Below are positions 33,186 through 43,279 of a stretch of 64,000 bases of DNA, piece after piece. A program made the translations under genes and the position numbers. Origin of the DNA: Streptomyces sp. S4.7. Lineage in GTDB: Bacteria > Actinomycetota > Actinomycetes > Streptomycetales > Streptomycetaceae. Under the pieces are notes generated by a model. That model made no database searches, was not told the DNA's origin, and saw only the letters and a program-made list of their open reading frames with translations. How positions within the stretch are numbered: position 1 is the first letter of the stretch; every line of letters starts with the position of its first letter. Location of the stretch: positions 2,542,001 through 2,606,000 of the forward strand of contig NZ_CP048397.1 of the NCBI RefSeq assembly GCF_010384365.1, in the 5' to 3' direction.

Positions 33186-33224
33186 GCTCGGATCTCGTGC
33201 TCGGATCTCGTGCTCAGATCTCGT
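33186..33224. repeat. three tandem 13-bp repeats over the stop codon of the MBL-fold gene
   Basis: GCTCGGATCTCGT occurs at 33186 and 33199, and as GCTCAGATCTCGT at 33212. The last copy contains the gene's stop (TCA on the plus strand) and its final Tyr-Glu-Ile codons. The extra copies lack a stop in that frame, so they are tail duplications. Confidence 0.8.
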
Positions 33225-33966
33225 ACACCGCGCCCGGCGCGGCCAGTTCGGCCGGTCCGGCGTACTCCGCGCGCGCGTCGTTCAGGTTCCGCTCGGCGTC
33301 CGTCCACGGCGGGATGTGCGTGAGGACGAGTCTTCGTGCCCGCGCGCGGGTGGCGTGCTCCCCGGCCTCACGGCCGTTGAGGTGGAGCCCCGGGATGTCC
33401 TCCTTGCCGTAGGTGAACGCGGCTTCGCAGAGGAACAGATCCGTGTCGTGGGCCAGCTCCACCAGGGCCTCGCTGACGCCGGTGTCGCCGGAGTAGGTGA
33501 GCGATCTGCCGTCGTGCTCGACCCGGATGCCGAAGGTGTCGACGGGGTGGGCCAGCTTCTCCGTACGGACCGAGAAGGGCCCGATCTCGAAGGAGCCCGG
33601 CTTGAGCGTGTGGAAGTCGAAGACCTCGCTCATGGACTTCTCCGTCGGGGTGTCGGCGTGCGCGGTGGTGAGGCGCTGCTCGGTGCCGTCGGGGCCGTAG
33701 ACCGGGATGGTGTCGCAGCGTCCGCCGTCGTGGCGGTAGTAGCGGACGACGAAGTAACCGCACATGTCGATGCAGTGGTCGGCGTGGAGATGGCTGAGGA
33801 AGATGGCGTCGAGGTCGTAGAGACCACAGTGACGCTGCAACTCGCCGAGGGCACCGTTGCCCATGTCGAGGAGCAGCCGGAAGCCGTCGGCCTCTACGAG
33901 GTAGCTGGAGCAGGCCGATCCCACGGAGGGGAAGGAGCCCGAGCAGCCGACGACGGTGAGCTTCAT
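33214..33966 (-). CDS. MBL-fold hydrolase, RNase Z-like
   Basis: A 250-residue metallo-beta-lactamase-fold protein. The zinc motif is SHLHADHCID (HxHxDH), with later ligands in YSGDTG and LTHIPP. The N-terminus MKLTVVGCSGSFPSVGSACS and the SYLVE strand match the RNase Z/ElaC-like branch, but it lacks the long flexible arm that holds tRNA. Role therefore unclear: phosphodiesterase or other small hydrolase. It is convergent with nagE2 and its 3' end carries the triple repeat. Confidence 0.88.
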   Translation of the reverse strand: MKLTVVGCSGSFPSVGSACSSYLVEADGFRLLLDMGNGALGELQRHCGLYDLDAIFLSHLHADHCIDMCGYFVVRYYRHDGGRCDTIPVYGPDGTEQRLTTAHADTPTEKSMSEVFDFHTLKPGSFEIGPFSVRTEKLAHPVDTFGIRVEHDGRSLTYSGDTGVSEALVELAHDTDLFLCEAAFTYGKEDIPGLHLNGREAGEHATRARARRLVLTHIPPWTDAERNLNDARAEYAGPAELAAPGAVYEI

Positions 33967-34177
33967 GGAGCGTGAACCTCCGTGGCGTGGAAGGGGGGCG
34001 ACGGGGGTCGTTCGGTCTGTCGAGCGTAAGGCGCTAAACGGCTGGTCGCTCCTCCGCACCGGCCCGTTGTGGGGGAACTCACCTGCTCTGTCACCGGTTC
34101 GGGCGGACCTTGCCGCGGGCGGTGGGGCGGGGATCGTGCGGCACATGGCCGGGGATCGCGCGGGTACGGTCTGGGGC

Positions 34178-34702
34178 ATGAACACGACCTGGTGGGTGGC
34201 TCTGATCGTCGTGGTGGTGCTGGCGATGGTCGCCACGGTCGTGGACGGGCGCGGTCGCAGTCCGCGGCCTCCCGGCAGGCGCGCCCGGCGCCCCCGGCCA
34301 CCGGGCGGTGCGGACCGCAGACCGCCGCGGGGGCCCGCCGGGCGGAAGACGGGCGGGACCGGCGCGAAGAGCGGCGCCAAGAGCGGGAGCCGCGAGCCCC
34401 GGCCGGGTGAGATCTGGTGGGCGATGGTGCCGTACGAGGACGGGCCCGGGGCGAAGGACCGGCCCTGTCTGGTGCTCGCGGTACGGGGCCGTACGGTGCT
34501 GGTCGCGAAGATCACCAGTAAGTTCCACGAGGAGCGCCCCGGCGTGATCCCGCTGCCCCCGGATGCGGTGGGCGACGTGGACGGACGACGGAGCTTCCTG
34601 GAGACGGACGAGCTGCGGAAGGTGGACGCGAAGGCGTTCCGCCGACGGGTGGGGCCGGCGGATCCGGGTCTGTGGCGACAGGTCCGGCACCTGGCACGGT
34701 GA
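34178..34702 (+). CDS. membrane-anchored PemK/MazF-fold protein
   Basis: A 174-residue protein with an N-terminal membrane helix (WWVALIVVVVLAMVATVVD), a basic Pro/Arg/Gly-rich linker, and a PemK/MazF-like domain: RPGEIWWAMVPYEDGPGAKD, RPCLVLAVRGRTVLVAKITS and a C-terminal helix. MazF toxins are free and paired with an antitoxin; here there is a membrane anchor and no antitoxin gene nearby, so a toxin role is doubtful. ATG 34178 lacks a strong ribosome-binding site. Confidence 0.8.
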   Translation: MNTTWWVALIVVVVLAMVATVVDGRGRSPRPPGRRARRPRPPGGADRRPPRGPAGRKTGGTGAKSGAKSGSREPRPGEIWWAMVPYEDGPGAKDRPCLVLAVRGRTVLVAKITSKFHEERPGVIPLPPDAVGDVDGRRSFLETDELRKVDAKAFRRRVGPADPGLWRQVRHLAR

Positions 34703-34749
34703 CGCGCCGAAGCGTGTCGTCGGGGCCGGGCGGAACCTTCGGACACGGC

Positions 34750-35842
34750 TCAGGGCAGCGGCGACGGCGGGTACCGGGGTGGGACGTACGGGCGCGGGGC
34801 GTGCCGGATCAGGGCGATGGCCACCAGCATCGCCGCGGCCGCCGCGAAGGAGCTGGTGAGGTTCCAGCCGGTGCCCGTGTCCCGGTAGTAGTCGGCGAGC
34901 CGGTCGTACCGGATGCCCGCGAGGTCGCGGAGCTGGAGGTACGCGGCGATGCCGAGCAGCGCGAGCGCCGCGCCCCGGGCGGCGGGGGCGCCCAGCAGGA
35001 GCAGGACGCCGACGACGAGGAACGCCGCGACGAGTGCGCTGTGGTAGTAAGTGAAACCGGCCGAAGTGCCGTATCCGCCACGGGCGTTGATGTTGAGCGC
35101 TTCGTGCCACCACTCCGAGAAGGCGCCCCGGCCGCCGCCCGGCCCGACGGCCTCGTTGAACTGACGCAGGCCTCGGGCGTACCAGAAGCCCTGGAGCGCG
35201 CCGGTCAGGATGAGCAGGACGCCCGCGGCGCGCCGGGCGCCGGTCGCGGGGTCCGGGGGCAGGTCACGCTCGCGGGCCACCAGCATCAGGATGATCACGG
35301 TGGCGGCGGCGAGGAACGCGAACACGTAGGTGAGCACGATCAGCGTGCCGTGCTCGGTGGCGAACATGACGTCGCGGTAGTCGCTCCTGGTGAGGCCGTT
35401 GAGCTGGCGGGCGCCCACACCGAGGAGCAGGAACGCGAGGAGCAGGGCCGCCCCGCGCGCGGTACGGCGCCGGGCGAGGGCCGCGATGCCGACGACGAAC
35501 AGGGCGACGGTGAAGGCCCATTCGTGGGCGGTGAAGACCAACAGCGGCCGGCCCGCTTCGTTCTTGACGAGGCCGTCGAGCAACAGGTCCACGTCGGCCC
35601 GCATGTTGCCCGCCGTGTCGCCGATCCAGGCGGCGAGTACGCAGGCGAAGACGAGGAGCAGGATGCCGGAGGTGACGTACGCGCCGAGATGCCGGCGGGG
35701 TGCGCGACCGGTGGTCTCCGGCGGGGCGAAGGGGTGGGGCGGGCCGAAGCCCGGTGTGCCGAAGCCGGGTCCCGGGGCCTGTCCCGGGGCTCCCGCCTGC
35801 CGGGGCGCCCGTGGCGCCCATACCGCTCCAGCGGTCGTCCAT
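34750..35842 (-). CDS. multi-pass membrane protein with an apparent frameshift near its N-terminus
   Basis: About 360 residues with seven or more hydrophobic helices (YVTSGILLLVFACVLAAWIG, HEWAFTVALFVVGIAALA and others) and no known domain. The main frame is preceded by a Pro/Gly-rich segment PGFGTPGFGPPHPFAPP. The plausible start, ATG 35842 (MDDRWSGMGATGAPAGGSPG), lies in a different frame, and the two join only if one base is changed near 35775-35790. In the main frame there is no good start. It is either a sequencing or true frameshift, or an atypical start. Confidence 0.6.
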
Positions 35843-36024
35843 CTCTGTCCCCCGTGGTCGGTGCGCGTCAAAACGCGCCGATCGACACCGATCGTCGGGG
35901 GCGGGAGCGGTGGGGCGACAGCCCCGCGCGGGGACTGTTGCACCACTGTTGCCCCCGGGCGGCGGACGGGCCGGACCGGGCGGACCGTGAGCCCGGCCCG
36001 CCCGGCGCCCGTGAAGGGGACCGC

Positions 36025-37292
<1,268 letters not shown>

Positions 37293-37385
37293 GGCGTGGG
37301 CTCCTGTTCGAAAAGAGGCGTGGCGCGGGCGCGCGGCTCAGCCCCCGCGCGGGGGTGATGCTCGGAACGGGCGTTTCCGCCGGGC

Positions 37386-37499
37386 TCAGGCGGCAGCGCC
37401 GACCGTACACATGGCGCTGGCGAGGCGGCACAGGTCGACGTGCAGCCGCGCAACCAGCAGATCGCCGGGCGTCTTGTCGCTCACGTCGTGGGAAACCAT
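37386..37499 (-). CDS. cysteine-type leader peptide upstream of cysO-cysM
   Basis: A 37-residue ORF (ATG 37499) with the RLHVDLCRLASAMC block seen in actinobacterial leader peptides before sulfur-assimilation and cysteine genes. Cysteine codons near its end suit attenuation: ribosomes stall when Cys-tRNA is scarce. It ends 93 bases before cysO. The peptide is probably not functional as a protein. Confidence 0.75.
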   Translation of the reverse strand: MVSHDVSDKTPGDLLVARLHVDLCRLASAMCTVGAAA

Positions 37500-37568
37500 G
37501 GGGTCATCGTATCGATTCCCGGTCCGCATCCCGGTATGGCATCTCGCATGTTGGACGTTCGGTGTTCG

Positions 37569-38372
37569 TCAGGTGGACGGGGCCGGGGGCTCGGGCAGAT
37601 AGACGACGGTGGGGGCGCCGGTCCGGGGGTGCGGTGTGATCTCGGCCTCCACCTCGTAGACGGCGGCCAGGAGGGCGGGGGTCAGGACCTCGGCCGGGGT
37701 GCCGGAGGCGACGACAGTACCCGCTCTGAGTACGTAAAGGCGGTCGCAGTAGTACGCGGCGAGATTCAGGTCGTGCAGGGCGAGCAGCTTGGTCGCCCCC
37801 AACTCCCGCATCAGGTTGAGGACTTCGAGCTGGTAGCGGATGTCCAGATGATTCGTCGGCTCGTCCAGGACGAAGAGCGCGGGCCGCTGGACCAGAGCGC
37901 GGGCGACGAGGGCCCGCTGGCGTTCGCCGCCGGAGAGGGAAGGGAAGTCGCGGTGGGCGAGCGCGGCGATGCCGACCCGGTCGAGCGCGGCGTCGGCCAG
38001 TGCGGTGTCGGCCGCCGTGTCCGCCTCCCAGAAGCGGCGGTGCGGGGAGCGGCCCATGGCGACGACCTCGCGGACGGTCAGCTCGAAGTCGCTCTGCCCG
38101 TCCTGCGGGACGGTGCCCACGTGCCGGGCGCGCGCCTTGGCGGTCATGCTGTGCAGGTCGTCCCCGTCCAGCAGCGCCCGGCCGTGGGTGGGGCGCAGCG
38201 CCCCGTACACGCAGCGCAGCAGGGTGGTCTTGCCGCTGCCGTTGGGGCCGACGAGTCCGACGGTCTCGCCGGGTGCGGCGGTGAGGTCGACGGCGTCGAC
38301 GAGGTGCCGGCCGTCGCCGACTCCGTAGGAGAGTCCCTCGACGCGGAGCGAGGCGGCCGTACGGTCCTTCAT
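37569..38372 (-). CDS. btuD: ABC importer ATPase, B12-regulated (BtuD-like)
   Basis: A 267-residue ATPase with Walker A GPNGSGKTT, Q-loop GTVPQDGQ, signature LSGGERQRALVARAL, Walker B LFVLDEPTNHLD and H-switch ALHDLNLAAYYCD, typical for FecE/BtuD-type importers of metal chelates and cobalamin. ATG 38372 with GGAG 8 bases upstream overlaps the permease stop (ATGA). The B12 riboswitch ahead of the operon points to cobalamin or cobinamide as substrate. Confidence 0.88.
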   Translation of the reverse strand: MKDRTAASLRVEGLSYGVGDGRHLVDAVDLTAAPGETVGLVGPNGSGKTTLLRCVYGALRPTHGRALLDGDDLHSMTAKARARHVGTVPQDGQSDFELTVREVVAMGRSPHRRFWEADTAADTALADAALDRVGIAALAHRDFPSLSGGERQRALVARALVQRPALFVLDEPTNHLDIRYQLEVLNLMRELGATKLLALHDLNLAAYYCDRLYVLRAGTVVASGTPAEVLTPALLAAVYEVEAEITPHPRTGAPTVVYLPEPPAPST

Positions 38373-39421
38373 ACAGGGGCTCCTTCGGGGCGGCGGCGCA
38401 TCAGCCACAGGAAGAACGGGCCGCCGGTGAGGGCGGTGAGGACGCCGACGGGGATGTCCTGCGGGGCGGCGACGGTACGGGCGGCGAGGTCCGCGACGAC
38501 GAGTACGACGGCGCCGCCGAGCGCGGCGACGGGCAGCAGCGGCCGGTGCGCGGCCCCGACCGCCATGCGCGCGGCGTGCGGCACGAGCAGTCCGACGAAG
38601 CCGATGGCGCCGCTCGCGGCGACCATCACACCGGTGACGAGTGAGGCGAGGACGAACACGGCGGCGCGGAAGCGGGCGGTGTCCAGCCCGAGTACGGTCG
38701 CGCCCTCCTCCCCCACCAGCAGCAGGTCGAGCGGTCTGGCGAGCGCCGTGAGGACGGCGGTGCCGGCGACGAGGACGACGGCCGGGCCGGCGAGGGTGCC
38801 CCAGCGGGCGCTGCCGAGGCCGCCGAGGGACCAGAAGAGGGCTTCCTGGAAGTGCTCGGGCCGGGCCGAGACGACCAGGACGAGCGTGGTGAGCGCGGAC
38901 AGGATGTACGAGACGGTCACCCCGGCCAGTACGAGCCGCCCGCCGGTCATCGTGCCGCCGCGCCGGGCCAGCGCGTAGACGAGGGCCATCGCGGTGAGCG
39001 AGCCGGCGAAGGCGGCGGCCGGCATGGCGAGGGTGGTGGTGATCCCGGCGCCGATGCCGCCGCCGACACCGAGGACCAGCACCAGCACGGCGCCGGCGGA
39101 CGCCCCCGAGGAGATACCGAGGAGGAACGGGTCGGCCAGCCGGTTGCGTACGAGGGCCTGGAGGACGGTCCCGACGACGGCGAGCCCGGCGCCGACGACG
39201 GCGCCGAGCAGCACGCGCGGCAACCGCACGTCCAGGACGATCGTGCGGAAGGGGCTGGGCTCCGCGCCGCCGGTGAGGATCGTGAGGACCTCACCGGGCG
39301 GGATGCGGACGGAGCCGAGCGCGAGCCCGGCGACGACGGCGCACAGGAGGGCCGCGGCGAGCGAGGCGAGCACGAGGGCGTACCGCAGCCGGCGGGGGCC
39401 GGGCGGGGTCCGACAGGTCAT
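38369..39421 (-). CDS. btuC: FecCD/BtuC-type permease
   Basis: A 350-residue permease with about ten membrane helices and family motifs LDVRLPRVLLGAVVGAGLAV, QALVRNRLADPFLLGISSGA, ALFWSLGGLG and GAIGFVGLLVPHAARMAVG. It forms the channel with the ATPase. Its ATG 39421 lies 9 bases past a 404-bp repeat that separates it from btuF, and its ribosome-binding site is only the GGA left after the element's CTAG. Confidence 0.88.
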   Translation of the reverse strand: MTCRTPPGPRRLRYALVLASLAAALLCAVVAGLALGSVRIPPGEVLTILTGGAEPSPFRTIVLDVRLPRVLLGAVVGAGLAVVGTVLQALVRNRLADPFLLGISSGASAGAVLVLVLGVGGGIGAGITTTLAMPAAAFAGSLTAMALVYALARRGGTMTGGRLVLAGVTVSYILSALTTLVLVVSARPEHFQEALFWSLGGLGSARWGTLAGPAVVLVAGTAVLTALARPLDLLLVGEEGATVLGLDTARFRAAVFVLASLVTGVMVAASGAIGFVGLLVPHAARMAVGAAHRPLLPVAALGGAVVLVVADLAARTVAAPQDIPVGVLTALTGGPFFLWLMRRRPEGAPV

Positions 39422-39430
39422 GACGTGGTC

Positions 39431-39834
39431 CTAGGGCGTGTCCGGAATGCAGCGCCGTCCGCTCGCGGGACGGGGCCGCGGCGGCCGGCGGGTGCATCGC
39501 AGGCGGATGATCGGTGTGGTGGACGAACCGGCCGTACTCGGACGACTCCGGCAACGCGGCAAAGTGCCGTGCCAGGCGTCCCGGGCCCCCAAGATCCGCC
39601 GGACAGGGCCCCTGGCGTGTCCGGAAAGTAGCGCCGTCCGCCCGGAGGGGCGGGGCCCGCGACGGCCGGTGCGGTGCCTCGCAGGGCGGAGGACCGGTGT
39701 GGTGGATGGACCGGCCGTACTCGGCCGACTCCGACAACGCGAGGGGGCACCTCCCGGGCCCCCTCGGGGGCTACGGGGGAGAGGCGCCGTGCCAGGCGTC
39801 GCGGGCCGGGCGGGACTTTCCGGACACGGCCTAG
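39431..39834. repeat. 404-bp CTAG-bounded double repeat between btuF and btuC
   Basis: Two related units of about 180 and 220 bp (39431-39611 and 39612-39834) lie head to tail; both start GGCGTGTCCGGAA and share AGCGCCGTCCG, GTGTGGTGGA and CGGCCGTACTCGG. The outer ends are inverted (CTAGGGCGTGTCCGGAA and, inverted, CTAGGCCGTGTCCGGAA). The right CTAG contains the btuF stop. The last 43 bases recur exactly, inverted, at 58791-58833. It looks like a MITE that duplicated in place. Confidence 0.85.
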
Positions 39835-40817
39835 AGGCCCGCCTCGGGGTGGAGTTGGGTCGCGAGGCGTTGGACGGCGGCGGGGGCGCGGACGCCGAGG
39901 ACGGCGTCGGAGAGCGGCAGGACGGCGAAGCTCTTGTTCCTGATCGCCGGGACGTCCTTCAGTACGGGGTCCTCCAGCAGGCGCTTCTTCTTCTGCGCGA
40001 CGGTGGTGGCGCCGTAGTCGTAGATCACGACCGTCTCGGGCTCGCGGGCCACGACCTGCTCCCAGGTGGCGTCGCCGAAGGACTTGTCGAGGTCGGCGAA
40101 GACGTTGCGCCCGCCGGCCCGCCGGATCAGCTCGTTGCCGATGCCCTTGCCCCCGGCGGTGAACGCGGTCTTGTCGCCGCTGTCGTAGACGAAGACCGGG
40201 ACGGGCTTCACGTCTTCGAGCCCGGCGGCGGTGGTGGCGAGGGTGGTGCGTGCCCCGGCGGTCCACTTCTCGGCGCGGCCGGCGACACCGAAGGTGCGGC
40301 CGACCTCCCGGACCTCGCGGAACACGTCGTCCATGGAGGTCCGGCCCTCGGCGCAGTTCTCAAGGTTGAGCCGGGTGTCGATGCCGGCGCCCTTGAGCTC
40401 GTCGCGGGTGCGGCCGTCCTTGGCGGCGAAGGCGCTGGCGTAGCCGCCGTAGACGAAGTCGGGGTTCGCGGCGAGGAGTCTCTCCTTGGAGGGGTACTCC
40501 TCGGCGATGACCGGGACGCTGTCGTACGCCTTCTTGTGGGCGGGGAGGACCGCGTCGTCCAGCCAGGCGGTGCCGATGAGGGACTTGGTCAGACCGAGCT
40601 CGATCATGATCTCGGTGACGTGCTGGTTCATCGTGACCACGCGCTTCGGGGGCGCTTCGAAGGTGGTCTTCACACCGCAGTTGGTGACGGTGTACGGAAA
40701 TCCGCCGGCCGGTGCCCCGGAGGCGGGGACGGGGTCCGGGCCGGTGCCGCAGGCGGCGAGCGGGAGCAGCAGCGGGAGCAGGACCGCCGGTATGAGGGCG
40801 TGGCGTCGCGAGGGCAT
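39831..40817 (-). CDS. btuF: substrate-binding lipoprotein of the B12-regulated importer (BtuF-like)
   Basis: A 328-residue lipoprotein with a signal peptide and lipobox LAAC (Cys23). The fold is of the FecB/BtuF type (RVVTMNQHVTEIMIELGLTK, NPDFVYGGYASAFAAKDGRT, VVIYDYGATT), a two-lobed receptor for chelated metals or corrinoids. GGAGGAGG precedes ATG 40817. The cobalamin riboswitch directly upstream makes a corrinoid the likely ligand. Its stop codon lies in the CTAG bounding the 404-bp repeat. Confidence 0.87.
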   Translation of the reverse strand: MPSRRHALIPAVLLPLLLPLAACGTGPDPVPASGAPAGGFPYTVTNCGVKTTFEAPPKRVVTMNQHVTEIMIELGLTKSLIGTAWLDDAVLPAHKKAYDSVPVIAEEYPSKERLLAANPDFVYGGYASAFAAKDGRTRDELKGAGIDTRLNLENCAEGRTSMDDVFREVREVGRTFGVAGRAEKWTAGARTTLATTAAGLEDVKPVPVFVYDSGDKTAFTAGGKGIGNELIRRAGGRNVFADLDKSFGDATWEQVVAREPETVVIYDYGATTVAQKKKRLLEDPVLKDVPAIRNKSFAVLPLSDAVLGVRAPAAVQRLATQLHPEAGL

Positions 40818-40834
40818 GACTGGGCCTCCTCCGG

Positions 40835-40990
40835 GGGATTTCCGCGTCCCCTGGCATGGTGGGAGAAGGGCGACAGGTCAGTTCCTGGCTTCCGGGCCCC
40901 CGCTCGCGCGCGGGGCCCGGTCACAGTGGCGGGACCGTGCCGGATTCACACCGGCTTCCTGGGTCCTGCCGCCCTGGACGGCGTCAGTGT
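40835..40990 (-). ncRNA. cobalamin riboswitch
   Basis: On the minus strand the leader contains GAAGCCGGTGTGAATCCGGC, ACGGTCCCGCCACTGTGA and, after a GC-rich hairpin, GAAGCCAGGAACTGACC. These are the conserved core and the B12-box-like segment of cobalamin riboswitches. It starts 2 bases after the mec stop and runs into the btuF ribosome-binding region. Adenosylcobalamin binding should switch the operon off. Confidence 0.93.
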
Positions 40991-40991
40991 G

Positions 40992-41405
40992 TCAGATGAC
41001 CTCGACCTCTTCTTCCGTGACCTCGCCGTCGACGATGCGGTACGAGCGGAACTGGAACGGGCCCATGTCGTCGGTGTCGGCCGTGGAGACCAGGACGTAG
41101 TGGGCGAACGGCTCCATCGCCAGGTCGATGTCCCGGCGCGAGGGGTACGCCTCGGTCGCGGTGTGCGAGTGGTAGATCACCACCAGGTCCTCGTTGCGCT
41201 CGCGCAGCTCGTTGTCGAGCTTCTTGTGGTCGTCCGCGTCGAACTCGTAGAACGTGGGCGAGCGGGCCGCGTTGAGCATGGGGATGAAGCGCTCGGGCCG
41301 GTCGCTGTCCTCGGGGCCCGCGATCACGCCGCACGCCTCGTCGGGGTGGTCCGCCCGCGCGTGGGCGACGATCTGGTCGTACAGCGCCTGGGTGATGGTC
41401 AGCAT
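40992..41405 (-). CDS. mec: JAMM/MPN+ metalloprotease (Mec type)
   Basis: A 137-residue protein with the JAMM motif: EACGVIAGPE (Glu), VVIYHSHTATEAYPSRRDID (HxH, then Ser and Asp). Mec cleaves cysteine from CysO-Cys after synthesis by CysM, and could also trim the extended tail of this CysO. In mycobacteria mec, cysO and cysM are one operon; here a B12 importer operon lies between. ATG 41405 has no clear ribosome-binding site. Confidence 0.9.
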   Translation of the reverse strand: MLTITQALYDQIVAHARADHPDEACGVIAGPEDSDRPERFIPMLNAARSPTFYEFDADDHKKLDNELRERNEDLVVIYHSHTATEAYPSRRDIDLAMEPFAHYVLVSTADTDDMGPFQFRSYRIVDGEVTEEEVEVI

Positions 41406-41420
41406 GAGGTGAAGGATAAA

Positions 41421-41457
41421 CAGGTGGCCTCCGTGTGTGAGATACGGAGGCCACCTG
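41421..41457 (-). terminator. terminator of the amino acid permease gene
   Basis: CAGGTGGCCTCCGT and ACGGAGGCCACCTG form a perfect 14-bp stem with a nine-base loop, between the permease stop and the mec start. Confidence 0.85.
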
Positions 41458-41522
41458 GTGAGACGGGTTCCGGGACGCCCGGCGGCTGACGGGGAGCTGC
41501 CGGGGCGGCTGCCGGGCGGGCG

Positions 41523-42983
41523 TCAGTCGGAGGCCTTGACGAACTCCGGCTCGTTCGGGCCCTCGGGGGCGCGCGCCGCGAGTTCCGGGTTACGGCTCTT
41601 GAGCAGGGCCCAGCCCGCGACCAGGAACACCGCCCAGAGCGCGCCGACGTACAGCGAGACGCGGGCGTCGGAGTCGTACGCGATCAGACAGGTCACGAAG
41701 GACAGGAAGGCCAGCGCCGCCCAGCTGAGGGCCGAGCCGCCCGGAGCGGGGAACGAGGACGCCGGGAGCCGGCCCGCGACCACGGCGGAGCGGTACTTGA
41801 TATGGCTGATGAGGATCATCATCCAGGTCCAGATACCGGCGGCGGTGGCCACCGAGGTGACGTACAGGAACGCCTTCTCGGGGACGACGTAGTTGAGGAC
41901 GACGCCGATGCCCATCAGGGCGACGGACGCCGCGATGCCGGCGGCCGGTGTCCTGCGGCTGTTGAGCTTGCCCAGGGCCTGCGGCGCCTCCTTGTTGGCG
42001 GAGAGGTCGCGGAGCATCCGGCCGGTGGAGTACATGCCGGAGTTGCAGGACGACAGGGCTGCCGTCAGCACGACGAAGTTGACGATTCCGGCGCCGAGCG
42101 GGATGCCGATCTTGGCGAACGCGTGCACGAACGGGCTCTCGCCCTCACTGAATTCGGTCCACTTCACGACGGCGAGGATGACGGTGAGCGCGCCGACGTA
42201 GAAGACGATGATGCGCCAGGGCAGCGTGTTGATCGCCTTGGGGAGTGTCTTCTCCGGGTTCTCGGACTCGCCCGCCGTGACGCCGACGAGTTCGACGGCG
42301 AGGTAGGCGAACATGACGCCCTGGAGGGTCATCAGGCTGGAGCCGATGCCGTTGGGGAAGATCCCGCCGTGCTGCCAGAGGTTGCCGGTGGCGGCGGTGT
42401 CGCCCGCGTCCGAGAAGCCGAGGGTCAGGACGCCGAGGCCGATGACGATCATGCCGATGATGGCGGTGACCTTGACCATCGAGAACCAGAACTCGACCTC
42501 GCCGAAAATCTTGACGGAGATCAGGTTGACGCCGAAGAGCACCAGGAGGAAGACCAGGGCGCTGACCCACTGCGGGATCGCCGGGAACCAGAAGTGGATG
42601 TAGATCGCCGCCGCCGTGAGCTCGGCCATGCCGGTCACGATCCACATGAGCCAGTACGTCCAGCCGGTGACGTAGCCGAAGAACGGGCCGAGGAACTCGC
42701 GGGCGTACTCCGCGAAGGAGCCGGAGACCGGCCGGTAGAGCAGCAGTTCGCCGAGCGCCCGCATGATGAAGAAGATCACCACGCCGGCGAGGGCGTACAT
42801 CAGGATGATGCTCGGCCCGGCCTTGGCGATGTTCGCGCCGGCGCCCATGAACAGGCCGACGCCGATCGCGCCGCCGATCGCGATCATCTGGACCTGGCGG
42901 CTGCCGAGTCCGCGTTCGTAGCCCTCCTCCGAGGTGTCTGCGGAGGGCTTGTCCGAGGTGTTGTCGACCTGTGGGGAGGTCAT
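41523..42983 (-). CDS. APC-family amino acid permease
   Basis: A 486-residue permease with twelve predicted helices. It has the family N-terminus GLGSRQVQMIAIGGAIGVGL then FMGAGANIAKAGPSIILMYA (the substrate-gripping GxG), RALGELLLYRPVSGSFAEYA and CNSGMYSTGRMLRDLSANKE. The set is of the AAT branch (asparagine, proline, lysine and similar carriers). The upstream 42984-43279 gap holds its promoter and no gene. Confidence 0.88.
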   Translation of the reverse strand: MTSPQVDNTSDKPSADTSEEGYERGLGSRQVQMIAIGGAIGVGLFMGAGANIAKAGPSIILMYALAGVVIFFIMRALGELLLYRPVSGSFAEYAREFLGPFFGYVTGWTYWLMWIVTGMAELTAAAIYIHFWFPAIPQWVSALVFLLVLFGVNLISVKIFGEVEFWFSMVKVTAIIGMIVIGLGVLTLGFSDAGDTAATGNLWQHGGIFPNGIGSSLMTLQGVMFAYLAVELVGVTAGESENPEKTLPKAINTLPWRIIVFYVGALTVILAVVKWTEFSEGESPFVHAFAKIGIPLGAGIVNFVVLTAALSSCNSGMYSTGRMLRDLSANKEAPQALGKLNSRRTPAAGIAASVALMGIGVVLNYVVPEKAFLYVTSVATAAGIWTWMMILISHIKYRSAVVAGRLPASSFPAPGGSALSWAALAFLSFVTCLIAYDSDARVSLYVGALWAVFLVAGWALLKSRNPELAARAPEGPNEPEFVKASD

Positions 42984-43279
42984 GGTGATGCGCCCTTTCT
43001 CCCTGCCTGTGCCGGTGGTCGTGAAGATTTACCACGGGCCGGGCCGCGATTCACGGAGGCGGCTGTGGTGCGGCCCACAGGAAGAAGCGGACAAATTTCC
43101 CCCGGAATCGCAAAGCATGCGGGGGCGGCGACGCGATCGTTATCCGGAGTCGAGTGTCCGTTGAGGAAACGGAGCATGTCCGTCCGCAGACTCTGCGACG
43201 GGGGTACACAGACCCTGTGACGGACCGGCCGGACGGACCCGTCGCGGGGCGGGGCGCGGGAGGTGCGACCCCGCATCCG

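Noticed and set aside
34178..34702. A PemK/MazF toxin-antitoxin pair
   Set aside because: No small antitoxin-like ORF precedes or follows it, and the protein has a membrane anchor and long linker unlike free toxins.
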